Of a stretch of 64,000 nucleotides of DNA, positions 12,872 through 23,660 are shown piece after piece. The position numbers were made by a program, and so were the translations under genes. Each line of letters begins with the position of its first letter. Position 1 is the first letter of the stretch. Source of the stretch: Smittia aterrima (lineage: Eukaryota; Arthropoda; Insecta; Diptera; Chironomidae); contig CP093829.1 in the NCBI GenBank assembly GCA_033063855.1, positions 24,149,537-24,213,536 on the forward strand. The letters are read 5' to 3'. The notes beneath the pieces were generated by a model. That model had not been told where the DNA came from. It did not search any database and saw only the letters and a list, made by a program, of their open reading frames with translations.

Positions 12872-14752
12872 ATGGGTACGGAGCTGCACGAAATTCCCGA
12901 AGATTCCAACGAAGATGAAGACAGACGTTCGCCGGCGAGTGAACGAACGCCATACGAAAAGTTACTGCAAGCCGTTCACGATCCGAAATTTTCGCATGAA
13001 GTCACGCTCGAGAAACGTGTTGGATTGTACAAGTTCTGTGGTGACATTGGTCGCGGAAATTTTTCACGGGTCAAGAAAGCTATTCACTTATTAACCAAAG
13101 GTGAGAAGAAGAAGAAATCAAATTCTTGGAACGAAAAAGCTTTCAAAGAGAGAAAATTTGAAAATAATGATCGCCTTCCTTCCTTTCCTCGATCTAGATA
13201 AAGTCGCCATTAAAATTGTCGATCGATCGCGATTGGACACGAAAAACTTGAGAATGCTTTCGCGAGAGGTTTCAACATTAGAATCAGTTCAACATCCTTA
13301 CATTTTGCGTCTCTTTGAAGTCGTTGAGACGCTGGGACGTGTACATCTTGTGACGGAGTTCATCCCTGGCGGAGAGCTCTACTACAAAATTGTTCAAAAC
13401 GGAGTTTATTCAGAAGCAAAGGCGGTGAAGATCTTCAGGCAGTTGGCACTCGCCATACAACACATGGTGAGACGTCTTTGATCTAATTAATTAGCGCTTC
13501 GTTGCTAAAAACCTGCTCTTCATTAGCATCACCTTGGATACGTTCATCGCGATGTCAAAGCCGAAAATGTTCTTGTTATTTCCGAAGAACACGTGAAGTT
13601 GGGCGACTTTGGTTTCTCGACACAAGTCACAGGGAACTTGCACTACTTAAACACTTTCTGTGGAAGTCCACCTTATGCTTCTCCCGAACTCTTCAACGAC
13701 GATCATTATATCGGCGAACCTGTCGATATTTGGGCGCTCGGAGTTCTTCTCTACTTCATTCTAATCGGCAACATGCCATTCTCAGCTGCAACCGTTCCGC
13801 AACTTCGATCGACTATTCTCGCGGGAGAATATCGAATTCCTGGATATTTGGCACCTTCTTGTGCGAAATTGATTCGTGAGTTATTTTTCTTCTTTAAAAC
13901 TCTTTAATTTTTTAATTATTTTACTTCACAGAATGTATTTTGCTTCATAATCCACAACACCGACCAAATATCGATCAAATCCTTCGTTGCGAGTGGCTCC
14001 AGCATCGACCAACAACTCGCCCACAATCCCCTCTACACGAAGCTCGCACGTTAATTCAGAAGCGGAAGAAAGCTTCGTTCTGGTGTACGCAGTCAAGAAA
14101 GACTTCTCCATTGTCACCGAATCATCAACCGCTTAAGCAACCCGAGGCGATTGACTGTTTTACAAAGAAATATAATAATGTTCCTGTAGAAAAGTTTAAG
14201 AATCCTATCGACAACGACTCGTCTTTGTCAGCAACCACCGTGATTCCTATTCATAATCTTAGCAGTACAATTCAACGCAACAACTCATTGATCAATAGTT
14301 CGAAGGTTGTTCGAAAGCAAAGTTTCAAGAATGGATCCGTTGAGAAAGCAGAAATCATTCAGGTGCGGTCTTACTCGCAAGACGATCCATTAGATGAACT
14401 GAGTTTGGATGGCGACAACAAAGATTACGAGAAATTTATGATGAATCCAACACGCACAAACCAAGATATTGTTCTTCTTAAAAATCTACATCCAATCGAG
14501 CAATCAACGCGGAAAATAATGAGAACGCTTGGAATTAACGATGAGACACTTGAGAAGAATATTGAACATGGACCAAGAAGTGAAATAATTGGAATTTATC
14601 GAATCATCATAATGAGACTAAAGACTCAAATTTCCTCTGAATCAATTAGTCAACAACAATCGCCAGCAAATAATGATAAGTTAAATAATAATCACAATCA
14701 CAAATTACAGAAAACAAAGAAACATAACGCTACAAGATGTGCCATACTCTAG
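12872..14752 (+). CDS. NIM1-like Ser/Thr protein kinase (AMPK-related) with C-terminal CaaX-like motif
   Basis: Four exons (12872-13100, 13198-13466, 13527-13875, 13932-14752) join in frame into 555 aa. The kinase domain runs from about residue 53 to 300: glycine loop GDIGRGNFS (57-65), VAIK lysine 82, HRDVKAEN (173-180), DFG (193-195) and activation loop LNTFCGSPPYASPELF, where Thr209 matches the LKB1-phosphorylated position of AMPK-related kinases. The APE motif reads SPE. The spacing and the loop sequence fit NIM1 better than MARK or SIK, so it is probably the insect NIM1 orthologue. The 250-residue tail is Asn/Ser-rich and ends in Cys-Ala-Ile-Leu, a consensus for geranylgeranylation, which would tether the kinase to membranes. 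The start chosen is the first ATG; an upstream open stretch lacks one. The last part of the gene is duplicated 1.14 kb downstream. Confidence 0.88.
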
Positions 14753-15075
14753 AGAAAAGAAAAGAAAGAAAGGAAGTCGTAGATCTTAGTTCACATAAAA
14801 TTTATTTAAAGATTCTCCCATTTTTAAAGAAACAAACAAAATGTGATAAGGTTGTCATAAAACTAAAATGTAAATGTAATTATTTACGAATGAAAATAAA
14901 AAGATTTTTATTTCCAATAAAAGAAAAGTGTTTTCGTTGAGTGTCTGGAAAATCAATTCAAATCGCACGAACTTCTCTTTTTCAGTTTAAGATTTTAACG
15001 TTTCTAATTTGTTTGAATTTGTACTTAGTGACTTTTACATTTTGCAAACAAAGTCGTCGGTGAAATAAATTAATT

Positions 15076-15688
15076 ATGGCTTTTGCTGCCGCATCATATC
15101 TTGTTGCGTTAATCTGCGATGCTTTCCTCATCTTCCTCACCTTAATGCACGAAACGATGATTGACAAACTTGAGATCAATTCTGAGTAAGTTGTAATTTC
15201 GAATTTCAAAAGGAAAAAAAATTATATTTTGAATAGAAAACAATTCTTTTTAGTGCAAGAGCCAACAACTAAAGTGTGTAATGCGATGAATTCTCTCGTC
15301 TTACTTGAATGTGCAATTCATATCTTAATCAACATTTTCTTCCTCGTCGCGGGAGAATGGATCAGTCTATTGTTGAATATCCCATTAATCGCCTATCACA
15401 TCAACAAGTAAGCACATTTTCTTGAATAAGAAGAATTCATAGAACATCTTTTTTTATTTTCTTCGCTTTTTAGATACAAGAATCGTCCTCAAGGGATGAC
15501 GGGACTAGCAATTTATGATAAAACAAGCCTCACGAACTCTGACATTCTCTCTAAAGCGAGGGAGGAAGGCAGGATGAAGTATAACTTTTACATCTCTCGT
15601 TCTTCTATTATCTTTATAAGTAAGTTCTTATCTCTCCCGTGGGTGACCTAGTCAATTTAATAACTTGATTTTTTTTTCAGAATGATCT
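15076..15688 (+). pseudogene. cornichon duplicate, degenerate
   Basis: The exon series matches the intact copy downstream: exon 1 15076-15185 (MAFAAASYLVALICDAFL), exon 2 ending 15407, exon 3 15474-15619. Damage: exon 2 carries a 7-nt net insertion, so the ancestral acceptor at 15,253 leads to a stop, although an alternative AG at 15,235-15,236 restores an open frame. Exon 3 lost one base, so the tail shifts frame. The last exon is largely deleted and ends at once in TGA. Read with the alternative acceptor it would give about 143 aa with a foreign C-terminus. The conserved acidic loop and the last transmembrane segment are altered, so I favour a pseudogene over a diverged paralogue. Confidence 0.7.
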
Positions 15689-16221
15689 TCATCAAGAATT
15701 AAATCCAAATCTTATTCAATTAATTTTTTATGTGCTTGTTATCATCAACCAACTTACAATTCAAGTATTTTTCATTTTCCTCTTTCGCTAAAGACTTGCT
15801 TGGATTTGGTAATGATAAGCTAAATAATAATCACAAATAACCGAAAACAAAGAAACTTAACAAGATGTGCCATACTCTAGAGAAAAGAAAGAAAGTCGTA
15901 GATCTTAGTTCACATAAAATTTATTTAAAGATTCTCCTATTTCTAAACAAATAAAATGTGATTAAAATTGTGATAAAATGTGATAAGGTTGTGATAAAAA
16001 TAAAATCTAAATGTAATTATTTACGAATGAAAATAAAAAGATTTTTATTTCCAATAAAAGAAAAGTGTTCGTTGAGTGTCTGGAAAATCAATTCAAATTG
16101 CACGAACTTCTTTTTTCAGTTTAAGAAATTTTAACGTTTCTAATTTATTTGAATTTGTACTTAGTGACTTTTACATTTTGCAAACAAAGTCGTCGGTGAA
16201 AAAAGTTGAAATAAATTAATT

Positions 16222-16839
16222 ATGGCCTTTAGTTTTGCTGCCGCATCATATATTGTTGCGTTAATCTGCGATGCTTTCCTCATCTTCTTCGCCATCTTTC
16301 ACACAATCGCCTTTGACGAACTTAAAACCGATTATAAGTAAGTTTTCTTATTTGGACTTTAAAAGGAAAAAAAATTCTTTAATTATTACGTTTTTAGGAA
16401 TCCAATTGACTCGTGTAATTCGCTGAATCCTCTGGTCTTACCTGAATATGCAATTCATATATTAATCAACATTTTCTTCCTCGTCGCGGGAGAATGGATC
16501 AGTCTAATGTTGAATATCCCATTAATCGCCTATCACATCTACAGGTAAGCACATTTTCTTCAATTAGAAGAATTAATACAAACTCTTCTTCGCTTTTTAG
16601 ATACAAGAATCGTCCTCAAGGAATGACGGGACCAGGACTTTATGATCCCACAAACATCATGAACTCTGACACTCTTTCTAAAGCGATGAAGGAAGGCTGG
16701 ATTAAGTTGGGCGTTTACCTTCTCTCGTTCTTCTATTATCTTTATGGGTGAGTTCTCATCTCTCCCGTGGGTGACCGAATCGATTTTATAACTTAAAAAA
16801 CATTTTTCCAGAATGATCTCATCATTAATCGCGACATAA
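16222..16839 (+). CDS. cni: cornichon (ER cargo receptor)
   Basis: Four exons (16222-16337, 16398-16544, 16601-16747, 16812-16839) give 145 aa, the normal length of the family. Cornichon is a membrane protein of the early secretory pathway that loads selected cargo, in flies the TGF-alpha-like ligand Gurken, into COPII vesicles. Recognised segments: N-terminal helix MAFSFAAASYIVALICDAFL, the FDELKTDYKNPID loop, a second helix ending in NIPLIAYHIYRY, the PGLYDPTNIMNSDTL loop and a last helix ending FFYYLYG. All introns are short and phase 2. This is the functional member of a tandem pair. A short unspliced-looking ORF across exons 2-3 is an artefact of reading through the intron. Confidence 0.93.
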
Positions 16840-17304
16840 GCGAACCTGATCGCTTAGAATTCATCAGGAAATTAAATCCAAATCTTATTCAATTAATTTT
16901 ATTTGTGCTTGTCATCATCAAAAGTAGGTAAAAAAAATTCGTGTATAAAACCATGGAATCGCAATAAAGAGGAATTCATTCATTGCTTCTTTTGTCAAAT
17001 ATGATATCAGCGTCTAGCTTTTTATGGTTCACCAAGGAAAATAGAAGTTGCTGTCTAATAAAAAAAAATGTTCGCAGACTAAATTTTGAAAAGAGAAAAA
17101 TATTTAAATTATTTAATATCAAATTGAAAATGTTTTTTGTCATCTGCTCGCTTTCTTGATTAGACGGCTTCAAAAATCTTTTCCCCTTTTCACAGCAAGA
17201 GAAGTTTTCCACGACTTGTGTAAAAGTGTTTGGTTTAAAAGTTCATGGTAGCAAAATGGCAAGATTATTTGTGAGCAACTTTTTGTTTTGGCTGGAAGAA
17301 GTTT
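16840..17304. other. 3' flank of cornichon and of GMF (convergent genes)
   Basis: Cornichon (plus) and GMF (minus) converge here. An AATAAA at about 16,963-16,968 serves the plus side. No ORF of coding character was found. Confidence 0.4.
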
Positions 17305-17819
17305 CTAATGAAGTTTCTCGCGAAGCCACTCCTCAGTAAAATCTTCGATCTCTCGGATCTCATACGACCGAGTAAGATCAGCTTCCTTCTGCAAGAGCAG
17401 TTTGCTTCGAGCGTAAAGAACTTGAAGCTCCATCATAGAATCTCGTGGCGTGTAAAAGATGAAACACATTGGGTACGAAGTTCTGCCTTCGTCATGAATC
17501 ATTTTGTATGAGTAGACGATGAATCTTGGTTGATGTGATGGAAGCTGTTCCTGTAAATGAATCATCAGAAGCTGCACAAACTTTGAGAGATGTTGGAATT
17601 TACCTGCAGCTCCTCGACACTAACTTCCTCGATATATTCGTCGATCACAATTATTTGTTTTTCCCTGTCGACTTTCACTAAAAAAAATAAATGCAAATTA
17701 GTCAAATACAGAAACTCAAGTCTCAACCGGAACTCACAAATTAAAGCTGATGACTCATTATTCTTTGCGAATCTGAATTTCCTCAGCTCGTCCTTAACTT
17801 CTTGACTGATGTCACACAT
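17305..17819 (-). CDS. GMF: glia maturation factor homologue (ADF-H domain, Arp2/3 debranching)
   Basis: Three exons on the minus strand (17819-17738, 17677-17604, 17550-17305) join to 133 aa, close to the usual 138-140. One ADF-homology domain fills the protein: MCDISQEVKDELRKFRFAK at the N-terminus, KVDREKQIIVIDE, then QPRFIVYSYKMIHDEGR and SYPMCFIFYTPRD, ending EEWLREKL. GMF proteins bind the Arp2/3 complex, sever branch junctions and inhibit new branching, so this acts on cortical actin. The start is supported by family alignment. It lies head-to-head with the GNAT gene across 187 bp. Confidence 0.92.
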
Positions 17820-18006
17820 TTTGATAGATTTAGGTCACGCGTTATTGTTAAAATTTATTTTTTGCTTAAAAACTATTTTCGGTGAATCACTTGGTTGATT
17901 TGTTTGGCGTTCTGGGGGAAACGAAGCTACGCGAAAGAATATTTTTTTAATCTTGAAGAAGTCAGTCGTGTAATTGACGTCTTGAGTATAAAGTCAAGTT
18001 TTTGCA
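17820..18006. promoter_or_regulatory. probable bidirectional promoter between GMF and the GNAT gene
   Basis: Only 187 bp separate the start codons of two divergent genes, so both promoters and leaders must lie here. The GC-richer stretch near 17,910-17,935 is the most likely core. No TATA box in a convincing position was seen. Confidence 0.45.
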
Positions 18007-18979
18007 ATGGTGGCGATGTTAAAGAAAATTCCAATTGATCGATTAGTTGAACTAAGAGATTTATATAAAGTCGATTATCCTTTGCACATGTCAACCGTCT
18101 CAACTCTTGATCGTTTTGCCAAGTTCCCTGAGTGGATTGAAAGAGTTTCTTTCATAAGTTTCATTGAAGATTGGAAGACTTGTGGAGCTTTTGTCATGAC
18201 AAATGGCAATCGAATCTTCTTCAATACTCTCGAAGTGCATCCATTCGAGAAATTAAAGAAAATTTTAATTTTGATGAACTTTGATTGCGATAAAATGAAC
18301 TTTGTTCACATTCGCGATAATCTTCGGCCACTTCTCTTCGATGCAATTCGAATTCATCATTATGAGATTACAAGCGACATTGGAACGAAATGTTATCGAT
18401 TCCCGAAGAAAGAATTACTTAAATTAAAAATTGAGTAAGAAATTTGATTAAAAAAGTGAAAAAGAATTTTTAACATTCTTGACTTCTTCAGTCCACCTGA
18501 AGGCCTCGAACTGAAACCTCTCAGAAAAGAACACGTTTCTCTAATTAATTCTCTCTGGTCCGGCAAATTCAAAGGCTCCGAGAAGTTTATTGAAGAAGCA
18601 ATTGAACTTAATCCGAGCTTGGGAGTTTATAAGAAGAACGGAGAACTTTTGGCTTGGAACATGAGGTAAAATAATAAATTCAATTGAAGTTTAAATAAAT
18701 TAATTTTTGAAATTTAGAATTGATAACGGATCGATGGGAGTCGGACAAGTCGAGCAAAGCCATCAAGGAAATATGTATGGTCATCTTGCGGTTATTTCTT
18801 TAGCGGTAAAAACTGCAAGAGAATGCGATTGCGATGTTCACTTTGAAGTTGTTAACGGCAATGCTGGAGCAAACAAGTCAGCGAAACGATCACAACTTGA
18901 AATCGTTGACACGCAAAGCTGGGTCGGGGTTAAGAGAAGAGAGAAGTTGAAAGCAGCTCCTTTGTGGGGTCATCTTTAA
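18007..18979 (+). CDS. GNAT-fold acyltransferase, glycine N-acyltransferase-like
   Basis: Three exons (18007-18434, 18492-18665, 18718-18979) join in frame to 287 aa. The C-terminal third carries a GNAT acyl-CoA-binding motif (HQGNMYGHLAVISLAVK) followed by a strand rich in aliphatic residues and HFEVVNGNAGANKSAK, the arrangement seen in the FR47/GLYAT-like family of insects. The N-terminal half (EDWKTCGAFVMTNGNRIFF) matches the less conserved lobe. Such enzymes move an acyl group from acyl-CoA to an amine or amino acid; the substrate cannot be told from sequence. AATAAA follows within about 15 bp of the stop. It shares its promoter region with GMF. Confidence 0.82.
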
Positions 18980-19141
18980 CTTTTTAATATTGAATAAAAA
19001 TTATTTGTTTTCACAAAATCAACAAAAATTCTTTATCTCTCTTTTTCTTATCTTGTCCACTTGATTTATTCTACTTGGACAAACAATACAGGAGTTCAGT
19101 TTCAAAACAACGATCGAGCTAGTCACATCAAATAAATTAAA

Positions 19142-20092
19142 ATGCCAGAAAGTGATCCAAATGTAATTTATGGCGGCGATGCTTCCGAGTACGGCCCAAT
19201 CGATGGAGGTTGTGCTACTGTCTGGGAACTGATCGTTAAGAGTTTAAAGGAAGGCGGATCTCGAAGAGCATTTGTAAGATAACAAAGTGTTTCTCAAATA
19301 TTTCATTGACGAGAGTTTCTCTTTCAAGATCAATGGATCAAGCAATAAGATTCTGACGTTCAACGACATTCTTGATCAAAGTCTTAAAATGGCAAAAGCC
19401 TTGCATGAAATCGGCTTACGAAAGAACGATGTGATCTCGATTGTTACTGAGAATCGACAAGAGTACACAGCGATTGCCTTTGGTGCACTTTTTCACACAA
19501 ATACTCACTCGAGTAGTTATTATCTCAAATAAGATTGCTCTGCTTATCATCGCAAAATTTTAATTAAACACACAACGATTGATAACTCATTAAATAACTT
19601 TCAGGAGAACTTCAACACGCATTTGAACTATCAAAGCCAAAACTGGTTTTCGTCGCTCGGATCGTCGCAAAGAAAACTGCAGCAGTTTGCAGAAAACTTA
19701 ATTACATTCAGCGAATTATTCTCTTGGAGGGAAGTGGTATTGACAACTTCATTGTGTCTCTGAGCAGTCTCGTCAAGAAATATGAGAAAAGTGGTTACGA
19801 TGTCAGTGAAAACTTTAGAGCGAAAATTAATTGGCGTGAGCAAGTTGGTTTGATCTTTTGCAGCTCTTGAACGACGGGAATGCCAAAGTAAAAAAAGTTC
19901 TCACTCAAAAAGCTTCAAATCAATTTTAAAAATTCTTTTTCCTTTTCAGTGGAGTCTTGATCACTCATGAAAACTTGATGGCGGTTGTTCAAATCTACAA
20001 AGGTCGATTGAACTTAATCAAGAAGCTTCAAGACATTAAAATAATTTCATACAACATCGCTCCTTGGTTCCATGTCCTCGGTTTTTTTTTAA
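19142..20092 (+). pseudogene. adenylate-forming enzyme (acyl-CoA synthetase/luciferase family), broken
   Basis: ATG at 19,142 starts a recognisable N-terminal half of an ANL-family ligase. Exon 1 19142-19273 joins exon 2 at 19329 through a 55-bp intron (AF/INGSSNKILTF), followed by VISIVTENRQEYTAIAFGALF. Exon 2 then decays, exon 3 starts at 19,605 and encodes PKLVFVARIVAKK and VGLIFCSS, where the AMP-binding P-loop SSGTTG should follow; the Gly codon is TGA (19,868-19,870). Exon 4 gives GVLITHENL and APWFHVLGF, then the match stops in a T-run at about 20,090. The adenylation core and the lid domain are absent. The gene is dead by both nonsense and truncation. Confidence 0.75.
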
Positions 20093-20365
20093 TGTGTTAT
20101 TCTATCTAAAACATTTAAATATTTTCAGATTAAATGGCGACAACATTGATGTAAGTCAGTCGCGAAAAATGTTGAATATAATAGTTTTGTCGTTTAGTTA
20201 ATTTATTTTTTTGATTTTGACAAGTCACGATTAATGTCTTTGATAATTTTGTGAGTTGCAATTATTTGTGTTTAAAATTTAGCCTTTTTTCATCCAAAAA
20301 TAATTTATACTTTTAAATACGCAATAGTTGCAACTAAGTAATAAAAACATCTTCTCTTCCATTAG

Positions 20366-20719
20366 GACAGAAAAATAGTAATAACGGGCTTCATAGGTAC
20401 CATCGAAACAAAAGCTCTTCTTGCAACAATCGCGACTCTTGGTGAAGTCGTTCGAATTGTGGCTCCGAAATTCAAAAACTTTCTATACAAAGGTTTTGTC
20501 TTCATTCTCTTCAAAGAACAGGAAGCAGCAAACAATGCTGTAAAACTCTCAAGGAATTATTTTTTCGACGGAACCCCAGTCAACATTGATTTCTTGAAAA
20601 ACAAAACACAATTTCATCAAAACGAAGACAGGATAAGAGCCTGCTCACAACCGCATTCGTTGAGAAAACTGGAGATTGTGGACGGTCAAAACCGAAAATA
20701 TTTTGTTTTGTTTTACTGA
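20366..20719 (+). pseudogene. RRM-domain fragment (relative of the 42-kb RRM pseudogene)
   Basis: After a clean acceptor (ATTAG/GACAG) an open frame encodes one RNA-recognition motif: RNP2-like KIVITGF and RNP1-like YKGFVFILF, with the helix EQEAANNAVKLS between strands. It then follows the linker of the 41.9-42.8 kb protein (RACSQPHSLRKLEIVDGQNR against KARSQSDKFRRFNIMDGRSR) and ends at TGA 20,717. No start exon is visible and a truncated acyl-CoA synthetase lies upstream, so I read it as a displaced fragment. Confidence 0.6.
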
Positions 20720-20811
20720 AATTTTTCCGATTGCGCCCTCATCCCTCTACTGTAAAGGCATTTCAGAGAGGATGCTTAAATGCACATCAACGAACAATAT
20801 TTACTTATTTG

Positions 20812-21123
20812 TGAATTTCAATAAATGATTTTTATTAATTCAAGAAAAACAAAAGTATTTACGCTTATAAGTAGAATCGACGATGATTTCCTTCGAGTTG
20901 ATGTCGCTTGTTAGTGATCATCCATTCGTAGTCACTGGTCTTACTGTCGAACAATCCTATCAAGGACGACTCCAAGGTATGTTGCACGATCATTCCATTG
21001 GAAATTGTTCAGCGACTTAGACATTGCGCTTGATCGAGTAAAAATTATGAATTCGGTCCTACTATCGTTAAGTTTACATTTCCAATCAGTAAAATAATCG
21101 GAAACGAACTTCAAAAATTTCAA
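20812..21123 (-). mobile_element. non-LTR retrotransposon fragment (reverse transcriptase tail)
   Basis: The minus strand encodes a piece of LINE reverse transcriptase: DYFTDWKCKLNDSRTEFI followed by WNDRATYLGVVLDR, the late-palm/thumb region of Jockey- or CR1-like elements. The same sequence recurs at 44,677 (plus) and about 55,866 (minus), so this is a dispersed family. The end at 20,812 contains AATAAA-like tails and no ORF. Confidence 0.65.
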
Positions 21124-21138
21124 CCTTGAGCAACAATC

Positions 21139-23119
21139 ATGAGAGCGTTGAGTTTCGATGAAAATTCAAAAGGGCTTTGCATGTGGACTGGTAACTCAAT
21201 AATAGTTGAGAGAAACGTGGGAATTAAAAGCCTCATCCCAGTCAATCACATCCTAAAAGAATCAGAAAACAAGTCTAATCAGATCGAAGACATTCTGAAT
21301 CACAAATGCAAAATTTTCAAAATGTCATCTCTCTGATACACAAAGCTCGATTTTCCCTCGACGCTCAAAACGTTTACGTCAGCAATTGACACAAATCTCA
21401 CTTCTAGCGGAAGAAGTTGAAAAACCTAAAACATATAAACAAGCAATAACTTCGAAATATGCTGCCGAATGGTTGATTGCTATACAAGCAGATCTGCTGG
21501 CCCATGACGAGAACGGAACTTTCGAATTAAGTGATCTCCTTTCCAACAAAACTCCAGTCGGTTGCCGCTGGGTCTTCAAGTGCAAGGTCGAGAATGGAGA
21601 AATCTTTTTTAAAGTGCGTCTCGTCGCACAAGGTTTTAAACAAGTTTAAGGCGTCGATTAATATGAAATATTTGCGCCTGTAGCCCGCTTAGCCACAATT
21701 CGTCTATTACTATCCATGGCCGGGAAACACAAATGGACCGTAAATCAGTTGGATGTTAAAACTGCTTTTTTGAATGGCGACATAGATGAAGAAATTTATA
21801 TATACGTCCCAGAAGGACTAGACAACCAAGCTCCAAATAAGTTTCTCCGCCTCAGAAAATCACTGTATGGATTGAAACAGGCCGCACGCAACTGTTGAAC
21901 TCAACCCTTATAAACATTGGTTTCAAAACATCAGATGATGATCCGTGTTTATACTACCTCAAAGAAGACGATAACATCTCATTTCTGGTATCCCACGTCG
22001 ACGATCTATTAGTAACAACATCGTCTCCAACCATGTTTGAGAAAATATTCAATGGAATGAAATGTCAAAATCATTCACCCTCAAAAATCTCGGTGAGCCA
22101 AGAAAATATTTTGGAGTGGACGTTTATAAACACAACGGTCTGTATTCCATTAACCAAGCTACTTATATTTCTAAAATGGAAAAAACAATCGGATTAGAAA
22201 ACTCTAAATCCCATTTGTATCCTTTACATCCTGGATACAATAAATTCCCAGAAATTTAAATGCAGAATTTCGCAACATCATTGGATCTCTTCTTTACGTT
22301 TCAACAAACTCTCGCCCTTACATAAGTCTCGCTGTCACACTGTTGTCACAAAGACTAAAAAAACCTCGGCTCGCAGATCTACAAGAAGCAAAAAGAATTG
22401 TTAGATACTTTAATGACACAGCACACTACAAACTGCATCTCAACAACATCTTGAGCAAACAAGATATTATCTCGTTCAGTGACGCCAATCATGCAGAATG
22501 TTTATTGACCGGCAAGTCAATATCAGGATCACTCGTATTCGTGAACGGGGGAGCCATTTCATGGCTATGTCGGAAACAATCACTCGTTGCACTGTCCACA
22601 ACAGAAGCGGAGTTTTATGCACTTGCAGAAACAACCAAAGAACTCATTACCTCATGGCCTCGCTTATCACAAGTTTCGTCACAATAAATTGTCCTTTCAA
22701 TTTTTTATCGATAATCAACGAAAATGAAAATGTTTCTTAACGATGACTTCCTTAACCGTACAAAATATATTGAGGTCCGATACCACTTCGTTCGAGATCT
22801 GTCTCACAAAGGTGACATCACACTCGTATATTGCCCGACGCAATTCAACATCGCAGATGTGCTTACAAAACCACTCGCTTACCCGAAGTTAAAAATACAT
22901 CGTGAACATTGTGGTGTTTCACCAGTCTCCATATCCTCAATTGAACAAGTGAGTCCTATGCTTGTCGACAATGCATCAAATTAATTCAATGAGATTCGTC
23001 TCTACAAAATCCACTTTTGTATACTCGACATTACAACGTCACAACACAACCAACGATGAGATTAATTCTCTGTTCCAATTCAAGGAACATTATTACTGAA
23101 CTAAAACATCTAATAGGCA
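21139..23119 (+). mobile_element. Copia-type retrotransposon fragment (integrase end, RT, RNase H), decayed
   Basis: Begins in the integrase C-terminal region (FDENSKGLCMW...SIIVERNV) and runs through the Copia reverse transcriptase (WVFKCKVENG, VKTAFLNGDIDEEIY, LRKSLYGLKQAAR, SHVDDLLVT) and RNase H (FSDANHAECL, LSTTEAEFYALAE, QFNIADVLTKPLA), ending in a stop at 22,982-22,984 and about 135 bp of 3' non-coding DNA. In-frame stops (for example TAA at 21,647-21,649) and several frameshifts make it inactive. Gag, protease, most of integrase and both LTRs are missing. The same family recurs on the minus strand at 29.7 kb and 48.2/54.0 kb. Confidence 0.85.
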
Positions 23120-23660
23120 TAGAAATTAATTCATTTTCTATGACATGTAAAGATAATTGATGTGACAGAAGTTGTTTTGTCTTCTGTAACATGTAAATAT
23201 TTTCTCAAAGCAGCAATGGCACCGAAATTTTAATGAAGATATAAGTTCGAAGCAATGCGAGTTTTCCAATGTTAACTTAAGATTTTGATGAGACAGATTA
23301 CAAATTATTCGCACATTCACTTAATTGATAAGCAGTATCTGTAGCAGGCATTTGGAACTTGATGATGAGTGTGTACATTGGATCAATAATGCACTCACTC
23401 ATGATGAGTTCCAGTTAGCGGCTAGAGCTACCAGAATTCATCGATAAGGGATCCATCATCTCGGGTCCCTGTAGTTATTTCGTTCAATAGCATCAGTTGC
23501 AGTAATGAAATAATGTTGAACGTAAGCAGATAAGACTATCTGTGAGAGCAGGTAGTTGGAACTTGATAATGAGTGTGTACATTAGATCAATAATGCACTC
23601 ACTCATGATGAGTTCCAGATATCGGCTAGAGTTGTTAGAATATTGAATAACTACAGTGAG
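23120..23660. repeat. non-coding repeat with two palindromic modules; inverted copy at 46.28 kb
   Basis: Two related modules of about 100 bp sit near 23,350-23,440 and 23,555-23,645. Each is an imperfect palindrome: TGGAACTTGAT(G/A)ATGAG ... CTCATGATGAGTTCCA with an internal GATCAATAATGCAC spacer. The stretch 23,138-23,420 recurs in inverse orientation at about 46,280-46,575. The unit encodes nothing and looks like part of a non-autonomous element. Confidence 0.6.

Larger units (their letters stand above)
14669..16920. repeat. 1.1-kb tandem duplication: kinase 3' tail plus cornichon
   Basis: Bases 14,669-15,752 recur at about 15,809-16,920. Each unit starts in the last 80 bp of the kinase coding region (AATGATAAG..., through its stop at ...GCCATACTCTAG), continues through the kinase 3' UTR and contains one cornichon copy. 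The full kinase lies only left of unit 1; the intact cornichon lies only in unit 2. The 56 bp between units carries no gene. Divergence of several percent with small indels suggests the duplication is not recent. Confidence 0.85.
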
